From Rhyzopertha dominica (Eukaryota > Arthropoda > Insecta > Coleoptera > Bostrichidae), in NCBI GenBank assembly GCA_025024175.1, contig QCXZ01000137.1:66154680-66218679 (forward strand): a DNA stretch of 64,000 bases, in the 5' to 3' direction. This document shows positions 49,611-60,720 of this stretch, piece after piece (position 1 is the stretch's first letter; every line of letters starts with the position of its first letter). The translations under genes were made by a program, and so were the position numbers. The notes beneath the pieces were generated by a model. It was not told where the DNA came from. It did not search any database and saw only the letters and a list, made by a program, of their open reading frames with translations.

Positions 49611-50016
49611 GATAAAGTTGCAATTGTCTCAAGGTCACTACATGTTATATGACACACTCATAAATTAATAATTATTATTAATTACCAAACAAAACAAAAT
49701 GATATTTATATATTATCTCTGCTATGTTCTGTATGTAGAACACAAAATATATATTTTCACTGGGAACACTGAACGAGAGAAAGGTAGCTCTACAGGACAA
49801 AGCCAAAAATATCTCCAAGCATTTAAATTTTCCTTAAATAGTTTTTAGTAACTAGTAACTTAAGTACCTGATTTTCAGTCAAAACAAACAAATTTAAAAT
49901 TTTCTAAGAAGGGTTTACTACTGCAATTGTATGACTTACCGACTGGCTGGGTGCATTGTTATTAAAGTAGGTAAGTAAATCACTTTTACCTTTTAATGTT
50001 TATGTCCCATGATTTA

Positions 50017-50690
50017 TAAAATAGTAGAAAATTTGTCAAATCTTGTAAGGCACGTTAAAAAAATTGAAGACATTTACTTTGACAATTACCGACACAAGTT
50101 GGTGAATGAACTGCTTATAGAAATTAATAGTAAGGATAATGACAGTGATAACGATGAAGATAAAAGCTAATTAGTGATTAAACTAATATTGTTTTTAAAA
50201 AGTTGCTAGTATTTTTTTAAATGTACCTATATGTCTCATAATTAATAAAACGTTCAAACAGTAAAATTACAAACCGATTATTTTTTACATTTGTGTTTTT
50301 TTTGTCATTTTTGCCTCTTTTTAAAATCAATAAGCATAAATACTACGATTTCCTCTGAGGAACTTTGTTTTGATTCAAAACAAACTGTATGACTTCTTAT
50401 CGTTTGGCTGGTTCTCTGTTATGTTATTATCTACGTCATTACTATCACTTTTTTGTCTAGTTCATTAATTTTATACCGTATTTCATTTAAATGAGTTGCA
50501 GAATGGATCGAGGAATTATTTCAGCCCGGACCATGCCGATGCCGGCGTGCTGCCGCAGACGATGTTTACTCATAGAATATTTACAACCACCCTCTATCTT
50601 TAAGAGAAATTCGGATGCTTGCCTTTAGTTTTACGATAGTTCAAATACCTTGGTAGCAAATATACTTGATGATTTCGGTCATTCAAACAC
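50017..50690 (+). mobile_element. inverted partial copy of the same DDE element (3' end)
   Basis: The plus strand reads VENLSNLVRHVKKIEDIYFD, then NYRHKLVNELLIEI and an acidic end (SKDNDSDNDEDKS) with a stop at 50168-50170. The same tail occurs in the minus-strand copy at 48300-48660. The untranslated part also matches: 50569-50664 is the diverged reverse complement of about 48310-48408, sharing for example TACGATAGTTCAAATA and ATATTTACAACCACCCT. About 290 bases at 50277-50568, absent from the other copy, interrupt the match and look like a later insertion. The two copies point away from each other. Confidence 0.78.
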
Positions 50691-51029
50691 TACAAACTCT
50701 ACAAATTTAAGCCGTGGACTACAATTAACTTAAGTAGAACATCCTAATAGTCTACAAAGCGATTAAATAGTAAACTTTTATTAACAGTGATCAGTCATCC
50801 ATGAATGTAAATAAAGAAGCAAACAATGTTTTCAGAAATAATGGAGCACCTACTGCTTTAAGAGTACAGAAGATTTATAAAAAAATAGTTTTCCGTTATT
50901 TAATAGGCAGTTACAAAGCAGCAACAAGTATCCATTATTGGAGCAGCTATCATAACAATACTACAAGAAAAACCTAATATCATTGCACCACATGGAATAG
51001 CTTGGATTAGATATCCTTGTGAGACGGAC
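50691..51029. other. gene-free stretch
   Basis: AT-rich. A short plus-strand run near 50930-51010 reads SIIGAAIITILQEKPNIIAP, which is codon-like but too short to assign. Confidence 0.3.
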
Positions 51030-52130
51030 AATAGTCCTGGGCTCACAAGAATATTGTTTCATACATTCTATGCATACCGAGATGAAATTTCATATATTAC
51101 ACAACAGCGGTCGATCAGAAGAGATTTCCTGCACTCGAAGAAGTTACGGTTGTTTACAGGAATTGAAAAAGACAGTTCTGCAACTTTATGTTTACAAGTG
51201 CAGCAGTCAAATGACCTGCTCCGTTAATTTCCTCGGAGATCCGCACGCTGTTTGCCTTCGCGATTGCTGTTTGCATGCCATCCACTTCATTTATTAATAA
51301 GATGTTTGCGTCGCTGTGGAAAGTAAACCGAATGAATTTTGAATATGGCGGCTGCAATCGTTTGGCTGTTTGCTGAGGAAATTCGCCACTTTGTTTTATA
51401 AATATCGTAACAATGTTTTATCAGGCAGAGCAAATATTTCTGGCTGACTCGTTTCATCACCTAATTCTAAATTTCTTCTGCACACTCTTGCACTGATTTT
51501 CCCCCGTCTTCGAAACACGGGCTGCAACGCGCCGCTTCCCGATCGCCGAGTTATTTTTTTCCGTCCTGTTGTGTTGTTTCTAAAATGAATTCAACAGTAC
51601 CTGAAACGTGATTACCAGCTACGTGTCGACGCAGCCATGCAGTTATGTGGCGTATCACTATTTTGTTCAGGAAGCACGAATTAGTAATTTTNTCCCGAAC
51701 GTTACAGTTATTTTTCGCGGCCTTTCATGCATCAGCTCGTAGGAAGTGTCTTTAAAGCAGATACGCCAACCGCAAGAATTTGATTCGATTTTTTACGCGG
51801 TTACAGACACAAAATCCAATAAGCAGAAAATAGGTAGCCGGCGGTGTCTATTTGTTGCCTGGCGAGCAAATAAATTAGAGGTCATGCCGCTTTAGCACTC
51901 TAGAATGCGTGGAAAACGGCTAACTTGTCATTTCCAGCGATTTGTGGAGGAATCTCGTTATAATCTTCGGCGGATTATTTACGTATCCAGTGATTGGGAC
52001 AGAATCTTAATGAGACGGAGCATGCGATGAGACGGCGCAGGCATATGATTAGGCCACGGGCTATGTCCAAATCGTTCACGCTTCGAAATCGTTAAGGTGC
52101 TCTTAACTATCGTGTTACACTTAATATGTA
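51030..52130. promoter_or_regulatory. candidate non-coding regulatory island
   Basis: About 1.1 kb of balanced composition with mutually shadowing frames (51019-51297 +, 51154-51357 -). Near 51961-51977 the inverted pair TAATC-7-GATTA is typical of K50 homeodomain (Otx/Pitx/Gsc-like) dimer words. TGAGACGG is repeated at 52011-52018 and 52028-52035. GC-rich words cluster around 51520-51560. Inference only. Confidence 0.27.
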
Positions 52131-53589
52131 GAAATGCCGTCTTCCATCATCTACAATTCAAAGACTCGTCGTCAGTTTTTTGTTAAAGTCGCCAAGGAGC
52201 GGCACTAAATTGCTAAAAAATACAGTATAATATGCAGTTAGGTTGGTTTACGAAGAAGTCTATCTGGAAGTCTTTCCATACTTATAATCAATAGCTTTAC
52301 TATAAGAACACTGCACACATGATGAAGCTGACGTCCTATTCAAACCCAATGGTACATTATTGATGTAGGGAGAATATTTACTAATTTACCGCCGATTCCA
52401 CAGACCCCAACCTCCCTCCAGAAATAAGTTTTAATTACCTAAAAAGAACTGCTTTAAGAGAAAATTTATCACTTCGTTTTTTCATTGCCCGGACGTAATA
52501 TACAGAAGAGGGTCTCATTTTCGATATTTTTATAGGCTTTATCAGGCTATCAGGGTTAGTATTAAAGCTATATCGATGAGATTTTTGCGACCCTGTTCCA
52601 CTTTTTTGAGATAAATTCGTGGATAGATTTTGGATAACTTTCTTATAATTGAAAAACACCGAATTTCTGATAGATCCTGTGAAGACCAGAATTTTTGCAT
52701 CTAGATTAAAAAAGCTGTGTATTGTGAACTTTTTACGTGGCACGAATGTCGCCATTAGTTTTTTGAAATATAAACCAAACTTATGTTTTATAGAGACCAT
52801 AGTTGGCTATGACTCCATCAAAAGAGCTTTCATCTGCTTTTCCAAGTGTAATTTTGTATATGTATCTTAATAAATAAAGTAGTTTTCCAAGTTTAGTGAA
52901 AATATTACATGGGGATGAAAAATTATACATTTGTCAAACTAAAAATTTGGTAAATGAAATTAAGAATATGGAAACAGTAAATTTGAAAATTTAGACATGC
53001 CATTTGGTACATATCCTTAGACGATGTACTACAAAATAATATTGTATATTGCCTATGTGAGAGAGGGAGCATATTTTGAATTTTTAAAGGGTTACCTACC
53101 CACAAACAGAAACAGCATATTTTGTATAAAAATAAGCTTATGAGTTAAAAATATTTAAAAAATTATTTCTTTTTAACTGTTTTGCCTGGAACTCATAGGT
53201 TGTGCAAGTTTTACATCTATGACTACAAATGAGCGTAAACAAGAAATTTGTCAATCAAGTCCACCAAAATATTCCACAGTGACTTTATTGTTACTATTAC
53301 AACAAGCAGGGCAAAAATTGTGTTTGTCGACAGAAAAGTAAGATCTTCATTGGCATAAAATGCAGATCTGTTTAAACATGTCTCATTTTTGGAAAATGCG
53401 GAATATTTTCTGTGAAACCATGCACTCACACACCAGCATCTCCAAGCAAATAAACCTCCTGTGAAACCGATCATAAAACTCAACGTTCATCTTTCAAGAC
53501 CCGAGACTCACACCATAGATCTTATATTTTTAGTTAAAAATATCGTCTGGACAAGCATCATTACATCATTAATTCTGGCGAATAATTAA
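52131..53589. other. gene-free stretch
   Basis: The longest frame, 52435-52800 (-, 121 codons), is basic and Ser/Lys-rich with no recognised domain. The opposite strand is also open in part. I do not call it a gene. The remainder is AT-rich. Confidence 0.33.
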
Positions 53590-54080
53590 CGTTATCTTCT
53601 TGTGTGAGAACCGCGCCAGCAAATCATAACGATCTCGAGACACTCCTTGATCTGCTAGTATTGCGAAAACTTCCCTGTTTACTTCCCCAATTTGCGTTAT
53701 AAATCTGTCGGATTATTTCCGATTATAAATAACGATGCCTCCTAGATGCAATTGCTATGTAAAGCATACATCATTACGGGCACAACATTCGCCTACGAGC
53801 CACGGGACCGAGAGTCGGAAAGCAAAGGCGTGCGGTCATTTCCATCATTCGCTTTTACTAAAATGTGCGCAGATTGTTGGTGGTGTGGAAAAATTCGACC
53901 TTCACGTCGTGACGTGCGTGATGTACCAAAGATTCGACCCTCGGGCCTTCGCATCGAAAGGGACGAAAATACCGTACTTTGCTTGTATTAGCAGTATGGA
54001 CCACGCTTTCTCTGTAAAAGGAAACCGATGCCCAACGAATATGTATTTACCGAGTAAAAGAGATACGGCATTAAAGTAGG
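53590..54080. promoter_or_regulatory. candidate non-coding island
   Basis: Three open frames of 81 to 114 codons overlap on both strands with no domain, a sign of stop-poor balanced sequence rather than of a gene. CACGTC and GACGTG at 53903-53916 face each other across two bases, giving CRE-like and E-box-like words. Two similar words, AATTCGACCTTC and GATTCGACCCTC, lie about 39 bp apart (53892, 53931). Confidence 0.22.
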
Positions 54081-54608
54081 GCGCTTCAATACGCCAATAT
54101 TTATTTAAAACTACCTCCAATTTACGGAAAGTTGTATCAGGATTTCTGCCACCAAACAAGTGGCGAGAAAAAAAGATTTCAGTAAAACTATAGCTAACGA
54201 CTAGTGTGTAAAAATGTTTTTTCTGGTAAAAGTATTATAGTTAGGCAAGCCGAACATGAATCTGCGCACAGAGTTCTGATTTTTTTGGGTGTCCCTTTTG
54301 TGAGCACTGTCTAAACAACAATCATTAATATAATTGCGATAATTATTATTAATCGTAGATAAGTCCACTGATTTACATAATACTTTCACAACATGGTCGA
54401 TATACGCATCTCGGAACGGAAACTGTTTTTAGAGAAAAGATGTTTTGTCAAACCAACATTACTTTTAAGTGTTGTGTAGATTTTTTAAATTTCAGAATTA
54501 AAAACTATGAAAAATTGTGGGTGGGTGTATTTTTACTACAACCGTAATTTTAGCGTGGGCCCCTCTGATGTAGAGTAGAAAAACTTAAGGCGTCTTTCTT
54601 TTTAAATA
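54081..54608. other. gene-free stretch
   Basis: I see nothing in it beyond AT-rich DNA. The minus-strand frames 53902-54159 and 54201-54389 are not recognisable. Confidence 0.35.
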
Positions 54609-54984
54609 TTGGGTGTTCATTTAAAAAAGTCATCAAGTCGCTTATGATTTCTTGATCGACAAAGACAGAGCTAAAAGGCAAAGCTTCAAATCTAACCTAT
54701 TCTTACACACCATCAATGACGAATCACGTCTTGTCTTTTTGTTGACGCAATGTGAGTTTATGTTGAAGTCTATTAACAATATTAGTTACTAAACGGTCCA
54801 GGGTTCAGTTTCTACCTAAATTATTTCCATTTGGCCAAATTGTCCGCCAACTGTTGAGTCGGTTGAGCATGAAACCTTTTTATTTCCGCATTCAGTAATT
54901 TAATTATAATTATAACTATCATATCAAAATATTTTTGGAAATTGGAAAATCATCGGCGACTTAATGACTATAATGAACACCCTA
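54609..54984. mobile_element. MITE with GGGTGTTCATT terminal inverted repeats
   Basis: The left end from 54611 reads GGGTGTTCATTTAAAAAAGT and continues with CATCAAGTCGC-TATGATTT. The right end, read as reverse complement from about 54983, gives GGGTGTTCATTATAGTCATT and continues with AAGTCGC-GATGATTT. The terminal repeats thus match over about 40 bases with a small gap. TAT flanks both ends, consistent with a TA target. The 376-bp unit has no coding potential. The same terminal word is found at the outer end of the neighbouring mariner relic (55896), so the MITE probably derives from that family. Confidence 0.75.
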
Positions 54985-55159
54985 TAGTAAGTTTTGCTAA
55001 TAACGAGTTAAATTATACATCGCAATCTGCTGTTATCAGCTGTTCACGAGTTTTTTATCATTTGGCACTTTAAAAACAGTACAAATGGCATTGCCATCCA
55101 TTTTCTACTAATTGTACAAATTGTTTCCTTTCTGCAATTTGAAACTTTTGAACTTTTTT

Positions 55160-55896
55160 CCGCACCACTATTTATTTAAAATTAAAACTCCTGAGGTCGT
55201 TGCGTGTGAACTTGACGCATGCGGTGAAGACTTATGTCTCTCCAATATCGACAAATTTTCTCCATTCAAATGAAGTGTGCATTCATTGAAGAAACAAATT
55301 TTATAAACCAAATCTGGGTAAAGACGAATCGTTTCATGAAGGGTCTCACAAAGCTCGACTTTATAGGGATGGAATTTGTGCAATGAAGAATTCACACTTA
55401 TGTGTGAGTTACTCCTGATTGTCGAGATACCTTAATGAGAGAGTGCGTGTTTTCCATACTAACATTTCTTGTTATTAACGGAACCAGTTTCCATGAATTT
55501 CTACAATAATTCCAATACGTATTTATGTCGCACATTTATTCCTGGATGACTTTCATTAAACATACGAGCAGTGGACTAGGACAATTTCTATTTTCAATAT
55601 ACTGACCAACAAATTCAGTTTTATCTTGCAGTGTGTAAACCATTTTAAGACCAAAACAGACTGATGGAATAAAAATCTCAATTTAACTTAAGGTTTACAA
55701 CATATTTAAGCCAGTAAGACGATTGAATTTATAGTCTACATACTAAATTAGTGGTATCAACAAACGAACACAGTCCGTTGTGGACCTTACAAAAACTTAT
55801 CGCCTGATTGGGTTATTTTCGCTTTTTTTGTGAATAATTGCATGAATGTCAAATATTTTGATATAGAGAATTGAAAGACCTTTTAAATGAACCCCT
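55160..55896 (-). mobile_element. 5' half of a mariner-like element
   Basis: Read on the minus strand, the copy starts with a terminal repeat (GGGGTTCATTTAAAAGGTC near 55878-55896). A start codon at 55641-55643 follows with MVYTLQDKTEFVGQYIENRN and CDIN-YWNYCRNSWKLVPL. An HTH piece (SRQSGVTH) comes next, then LHKFHPYKVELCETLHETIR and DLVYKICFFNECTLHLNGEN (55168-55395). The block that normally has the first Asp reads FFNEC, with Asp changed to Asn. The reading ends near 55168 and the second and third catalytic blocks are missing. With the MITE end at 54609, the total span (about 1.29 kb) equals a normal mariner length. Confidence 0.8.
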
Positions 55897-56405
55897 TCCA
55901 ATTTGAACTACTACCGTCGAAATCTGGCACCCTAGAAACAAAAGTTGACTTGTTTCAGGATTTTTCCGAGAACATATAACACTTACGGAATTATTCGGGG
56001 TGGCGCGTTTTAAGTGGAACGCAATGCATTCTTCCTTGCTGAGATACCTAATACATCTACGCTTTTACCGTTGTTTGAATATTGCAATCACACATTGAAG
56101 TTAAAACTAACAATTTTGCATAAGGGATAGACATCAAATAATGCTAATTTGTAATTGTTAACTTATTTAAATCAACAGACTCGATTCCAATTTCCGCCGA
56201 TTATAGTTTTGTGATTGTAATTGTCTATTGGTGGGTCGAGCATTTTGTTTCATCACTTACTTTTACACCATGTTTGTTTCTGTTTCGATATCATTCGACT
56301 CGCTAAAAATGCGAATTTGATGAGTTAAAAGCCGCTGCCACCATCTGCTTGCACGATATACCTAATATATGTGGACAACTGACCTTGTGAGTAAAAGCAT
56401 CGGAC
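55897..56405. other. gene-free stretch
   Basis: AT-rich with no frame. GCCGCTGCCACCATCTGCTTGCAC at 56331-56354 gives on the minus strand AGCAGATGGTGGCAGCGG, reminiscent of a CTCF-type word. Confidence 0.35.
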
Positions 56406-56478
56406 CATAATCGCACCTCTACCGCTAATTGCTAATTGGTGTTGCTCTCAGATCACCTCTAGATGACACTGACTGTCG
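56406..56478. repeat. dispersed short repeat, copy B
   Basis: CCTCTACCGCTAATTGCTAA, then TTGGTGTTGCTCTCAGATCA and CCTCTAGATGACACTG, aligns with the copy at 13225-13292. It directly abuts the LINE fragment that follows, apparently cutting it off, so it may have inserted into it. Confidence 0.6.
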
Positions 56479-56760
56479 GTAGTACCCCGAAACGAAAGTT
56501 CAGACTTGGGCCAAGTATACTGCCTTGCGGTACACCTTCGTTTCGATATCCCACATTCGACATCTCTCCTGTCCGTTGACTGCTATCTGCGAAAGCCTTG
56601 TGCTAGATGACTTTTTTCTTGCATTAAAGAATATGAACAGAAGTGTTATTTCTCTAAGTAGGTACAAATACTTGACTTCTATAGCCTACTAGTTCTTATC
56701 AATTACTTCATAGAAATTTAGCCAAAGCCGTAGTTGCAGTTATTGTCTTGTTAACGAGGC
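56479..56760 (-). mobile_element. LINE reverse transcriptase fragment
   Basis: On the minus strand GYRNEGVPQGSILGPSLNFR (about 56498-56557) matches the PQGSxLGP block of LINE reverse transcriptases almost exactly. Upstream sequence (to about 56760) may be the preceding blocks, with SSQRTGEM in the expected position, but is poorly readable. The part after the block, including YADD, is replaced by the short repeat at 56406-56478. Confidence 0.62.
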
Positions 56761-57720
56761 TGAGGCCAGTTGATTCCAGAATGAACTTCAAATTTGCATT
56801 CAGACTGTGAGAACGAGTTGTAGCCATTTGTTATCCATTTTCAAATCAAAGGTTTGCACTAACAATGTGCGTTTATTTAATGTCGTTTTGAAAAAAGAAA
56901 ACAACTTGCATTCTTGCATTCCTATTCATCCAGACAATGTTGAGTCCACGACTGATATTTGGTTTTGTGCACTCACTGCCTTAATGACCTCCATTTACAA
57001 AGGCACCTGCAAGGGCAGCGCTGTAGTTCCAAGAAAAATTCAACAGCTGCAAGCAGATTTGTCTGTCTTCGGCAGCACGTCCACATACGTCCGCAACAGA
57101 CAGTTTAAAACAAAGAAGCGGCATTCTTTTAAACTTTGACTGAGGCAGGCTCTCGCATGCGTCTGGAAAAAATCCGTTTTCTTTAGCCCGCTCCATATAG
57201 AGGAACATTTTCTTTATGGGCCCGTCATCGGGCGCTGTCTTCATGCAAGATAGCCATCTCCCCTTCTGATTACGAATGTTGGCGTATCTTCAGCGTGGGA
57301 ACAAATCGATTGACATTCGGTGTCTGTATGTAAAACGCCGGTGCGTTTCAGGAGTCGTGTACGCAGACATGCAAACGCGGTCTTGATTAGAAAGCAATGC
57401 ATCAATTCCATCGGTGGAATGTCCACGTAGCGTGTGTTCGTGACTGGACGTGTTGGGGACCAGACCGGGTGGTGACAGCTTCCTGGAATATCCTTTGGTG
57501 TCGAACACAATGCGGGATTGATTTGCCCGATATGCAAAGGAAACAAGGACGTACTTGAGGCTACTGCGATTCCAGATTACTGACGCATCTTTTCATTGGG
57601 AACTCCACAAATGTTGGAAAATTGCGTTTCCTCTTGGACTAATCACGTCTGACACTAACACATGAGTAAGATTAGATTAGACACCAGTCTGCTCAAGCTG
57701 GTTACAACTTTGCGTAAAGA
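56761..57720. other. gene-free island of balanced composition
   Basis: From about 56940 to 57660 the sequence is less AT-rich and stop-poor on several frames (110 codons + at 56807-57139; 87 and 101 codons - at 56981-57244 and 57241-57546). The frames overlap each other on opposite strands and have no recognised domain, so I read it as non-coding, possibly regulatory. Confidence 0.28.
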
Positions 57721-57743
57721 TATGANGCAATTNGTTCAGCTCA

Positions 57744-57793
57744 CATGGATATGATGAAGAGACAATGGATATGATGAAGATACAATGAATATG
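57744..57793 (+). repeat. 20-bp tandem repeat, 2.5 copies
   Basis: The unit ACAATGGATATGATGAAGAT is present as two near-identical copies and a partial third. Two ambiguous bases just before it (57726, 57733) may reflect a length or sequence polymorphism. Confidence 0.9.
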
Positions 57794-60239
57794 CATACTA
57801 TATACATGACTCCACTAATATTGTCTGCGTCGTTTTAAAATATACATGGCGGTGTTTTCGAGCCTGCGATAACTCCCCACTAGATGTCACTAACGAAGTA
57901 TTTGTTTTTATTTCCCATTTAAAAGCAAAACACAAAGCAAACTATAAAATTGAAAGAGAAAAAATTGTAAGGTTTGGCACAACTACATAATTCTCTCAAG
58001 TTTGTCATGTCTAAAATGACAAACTTTGAGATTGATCATATCGCCTCTTTTGATAAACATTCAAGGTACAGCTAGATTATGACGATCACAATGACATATA
58101 CGCTTACAAAAATTACAAGGATACATTCGTGTGTAGTCATTATTGCTTAATAAGCTTAGAATCAGCACTAAGGTTTTCAGAACGCAAAAGTTCACCAGAC
58201 AATTGTTGGTGCAACACTAGTTTTTGTCTTTCTGTTTTGATTGTTTGTAAATGATATACCTATAAGTATTAGATATCTTTATTCATTAGAAAACTGAGCT
58301 TAGCGTATATTGTCCTATTATTGAATTGCTAACAATGCCACCTGACACGTCAATAATTATACCCCAAATCTGGAGATATATCTGAAAACCGCAAGATATC
58401 CATTTTCATAGAATATCATTACCTAAACGGTGGTGTCACTCGATTGACATATATTAAATATCGATTTCATCTAAAAATGTAATTCTTTAGTACCCCTTGA
58501 GTTCTAAAATAGGCAGCTTTTAAAATAATCTTTAAGTATAATCTATGTAACCTTTTATGAACAATTACCAAATTGCGTTTGTCTACTTTAAAAGAAGTAT
58601 TTTACTTATTAATATAAAATCACATCAAATCTTTCGAACTGCTTACCATTCTTGCCATTATGTGTAGTGTTAATCAAATATATCTTATCTTAAAGAGATC
58701 GTACGTATTACAAATGTTCTACTGCTGCATTAACTTCATTAACATAGTATATCTATCTTTTTGGTAGATATATTTTTTTGCAGAAAACCGGTACTATTTG
58801 CATAGATATGTATTATAAAATCTTCTATAAAACGTCCTTAATTTGCCTTGTTATTTTTGTACATTCACAATAAACGAAAAAAAATGCGATAAATGATATT
58901 TGTATTTTATATTTTGGAGGAAATGAGATGAATTGTCTACTGGTATACTGTTCAGGCAATATTTTGAAAGAAGTCCTGCATCAGAGAAAAAAGTTGCTAA
59001 GTAGAGAATATTAAAGAAGAGAACGCGATTCAACAAAAATACACTAAAAAATAAGAATAATNATTTAAATAATATGTTCAATGTAACCTCCATTTTGAGC
59101 AAGGCATACTGTGTAGAATCGGCCTTAAATGTACCTGTTTACACTTATCTTATATAATTTGTGTAGTCGATTGAATTTTGATATAATATTTCTATATTTT
59201 AAAGAAAACTTTGTCGGACCTTGCTGGACAAGACTCCGATCCTAACCGTATACCCATTTATTTATTTGGATGATGATTGTTCATATCGTGCCTTTACTTT
59301 GTAAAGTACAGTTCCTATTAAATTAGGTAAATCAGGTTGTATAAAATTTTAATAACAATCTTCATTAATGTTACCTTTAAAAATATCAATTACTGAGCCC
59401 ATTTCTTCTTCATATTTAGCCAAAATAAATGAAAAATCGTATAAAATCTGTGAACAAAATTTGGATAGTCGTTTCGTTTGTGTAATTGCTTGGTGAAGCT
59501 GGATTATACAGATAATTTAATGTGGTATCTACACAAACAGTAGTTAGCTTATAATATTTAAGGATTGACTGACTTCACATAAACGGAGACACAGTGGCAT
59601 GTTATATAATCTGCTATAGCCAACACGATAACGTGTCTTCCGAGACATTTTTGGCTGCACATGCTTCAGGTCTAAATCAAATTTCACTTTTATGTATTGC
59701 AAGTATTTACTTTATTAGCCAGTATATTAAGGACCGTTTTTAGATTCCCTCGCAGCTTTGCAATAGATTTGTTCGTCACCTAATCGATGCACTACATAAG
59801 TACATTTGTGGCGAATCGCGTTCGCAAAATTCAATATTTGGTGAATAAAAATCAAAGCCTTGCTGATAATACAGTTGGTAGATAGGGACAAAAAGTTGTT
59901 TCAAGTCCCTTCATGACTTACATATCCCTTGGAATCGTGGCCAATGACACCATTAGTGCAGCTACAAAAAAAGCGAGCTTCTTGAACTAATGTGAGTTTG
60001 AATATAACATCCATAATTTTCGTAATTCTCCGAACTTACTGCTTACCAGCGGTGTTCCTGTGGGTTTTGTTATGGATGAATGTGTGTATAAAAACTACAC
60101 AATGTACGCTCGTTCTATCAACTTTTGTGGACCTAACCGCGTATTTATATTTCCTTTAACTCCTTTATAACCATCTACTTCTAAAAGAAAACTCACAATA
60201 CACGGCATTGTACGTCCCTATTACAAAATCGGTTAATTC
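57794..60239. other. AT-rich gene-free stretch
   Basis: No gene recognised. The 83-codon minus-strand frame 58851-59102 is hydrophobic, low in complexity and contains an ambiguous base. Words CACTAGATGTCAC (near 57879) and CAATGCCACCTGACA (near 58334) resemble pieces of the dispersed repeat at 13225 and 56406, but too little is shared to call copies. Confidence 0.35.
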
Positions 60240-60720
60240 TTTCGAATAAATTGAATACCCGGCTTCGAAACGAGATTAAAGTGACCAACCGGATTACATC
60301 AATTTGTATACCTGGACGCCTCGCCCGGACCATCCTAGTTCAAGCTCAAGGTCGCTCATATTTACGAAGGATAATGAAGATGGATGGTTAGATAATGTAG
60401 GTCCCCCATTCACAGGTTTACGTTGCCCTAATAAGTTTTCAGTTTGTTTACATTGGAGGTGCTTTCTGTGTCAACATCCACAAACTAATTTCCTTTTACA
60501 TTAAATGAACGGAGAATAAAACCAATTTGGACCATCGAATTTAAGGCAACTGTACCTGACAGCGTGCGTGTTGTTTAATTAATACAGATTAACTCAATTA
60601 ATAAAATCATTACCGGTTGTTTTGCTCGGTATATTTTCAACGGGCTGTTCCGTTAGAAATAACCGTGTTCTGGGATAGACGAGGATGATTACGCAATTAT
60701 CTGGATAAACATGCAAAATC
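60240..60720. promoter_or_regulatory. candidate non-coding island
   Basis: More balanced sequence with homeodomain words TTTAATTAATACAGATTAAC and CAATTAATAAAATC around 60573-60607. The 66-codon frame 60304-60504 (+) has no recognised domain. Inference only. Confidence 0.2.

Noticed and set aside
52435..52800. 121-codon minus-strand frame
   Set aside because: Basic, Ser/Lys-rich and unassigned; the opposite strand is also partly open, and no start or splice context supports it.
53735..54159. Frames of 114, 81 and 85 codons on both strands
   Set aside because: Mutual shadows without domain features; not similar to ZP or PAN sequence, so not an exon of the gene.
56807..57546. Several frames of 72 to 110 codons on both strands
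   Set aside because: None is recognisable and they contradict each other in strand; balanced composition explains them.
59240..59300. IYLDDD in a plus-strand reading, similar to LTR-retrotransposon reverse transcriptase
   Set aside because: Only the short YLDD-like word fits; no flanking reverse transcriptase blocks are present.
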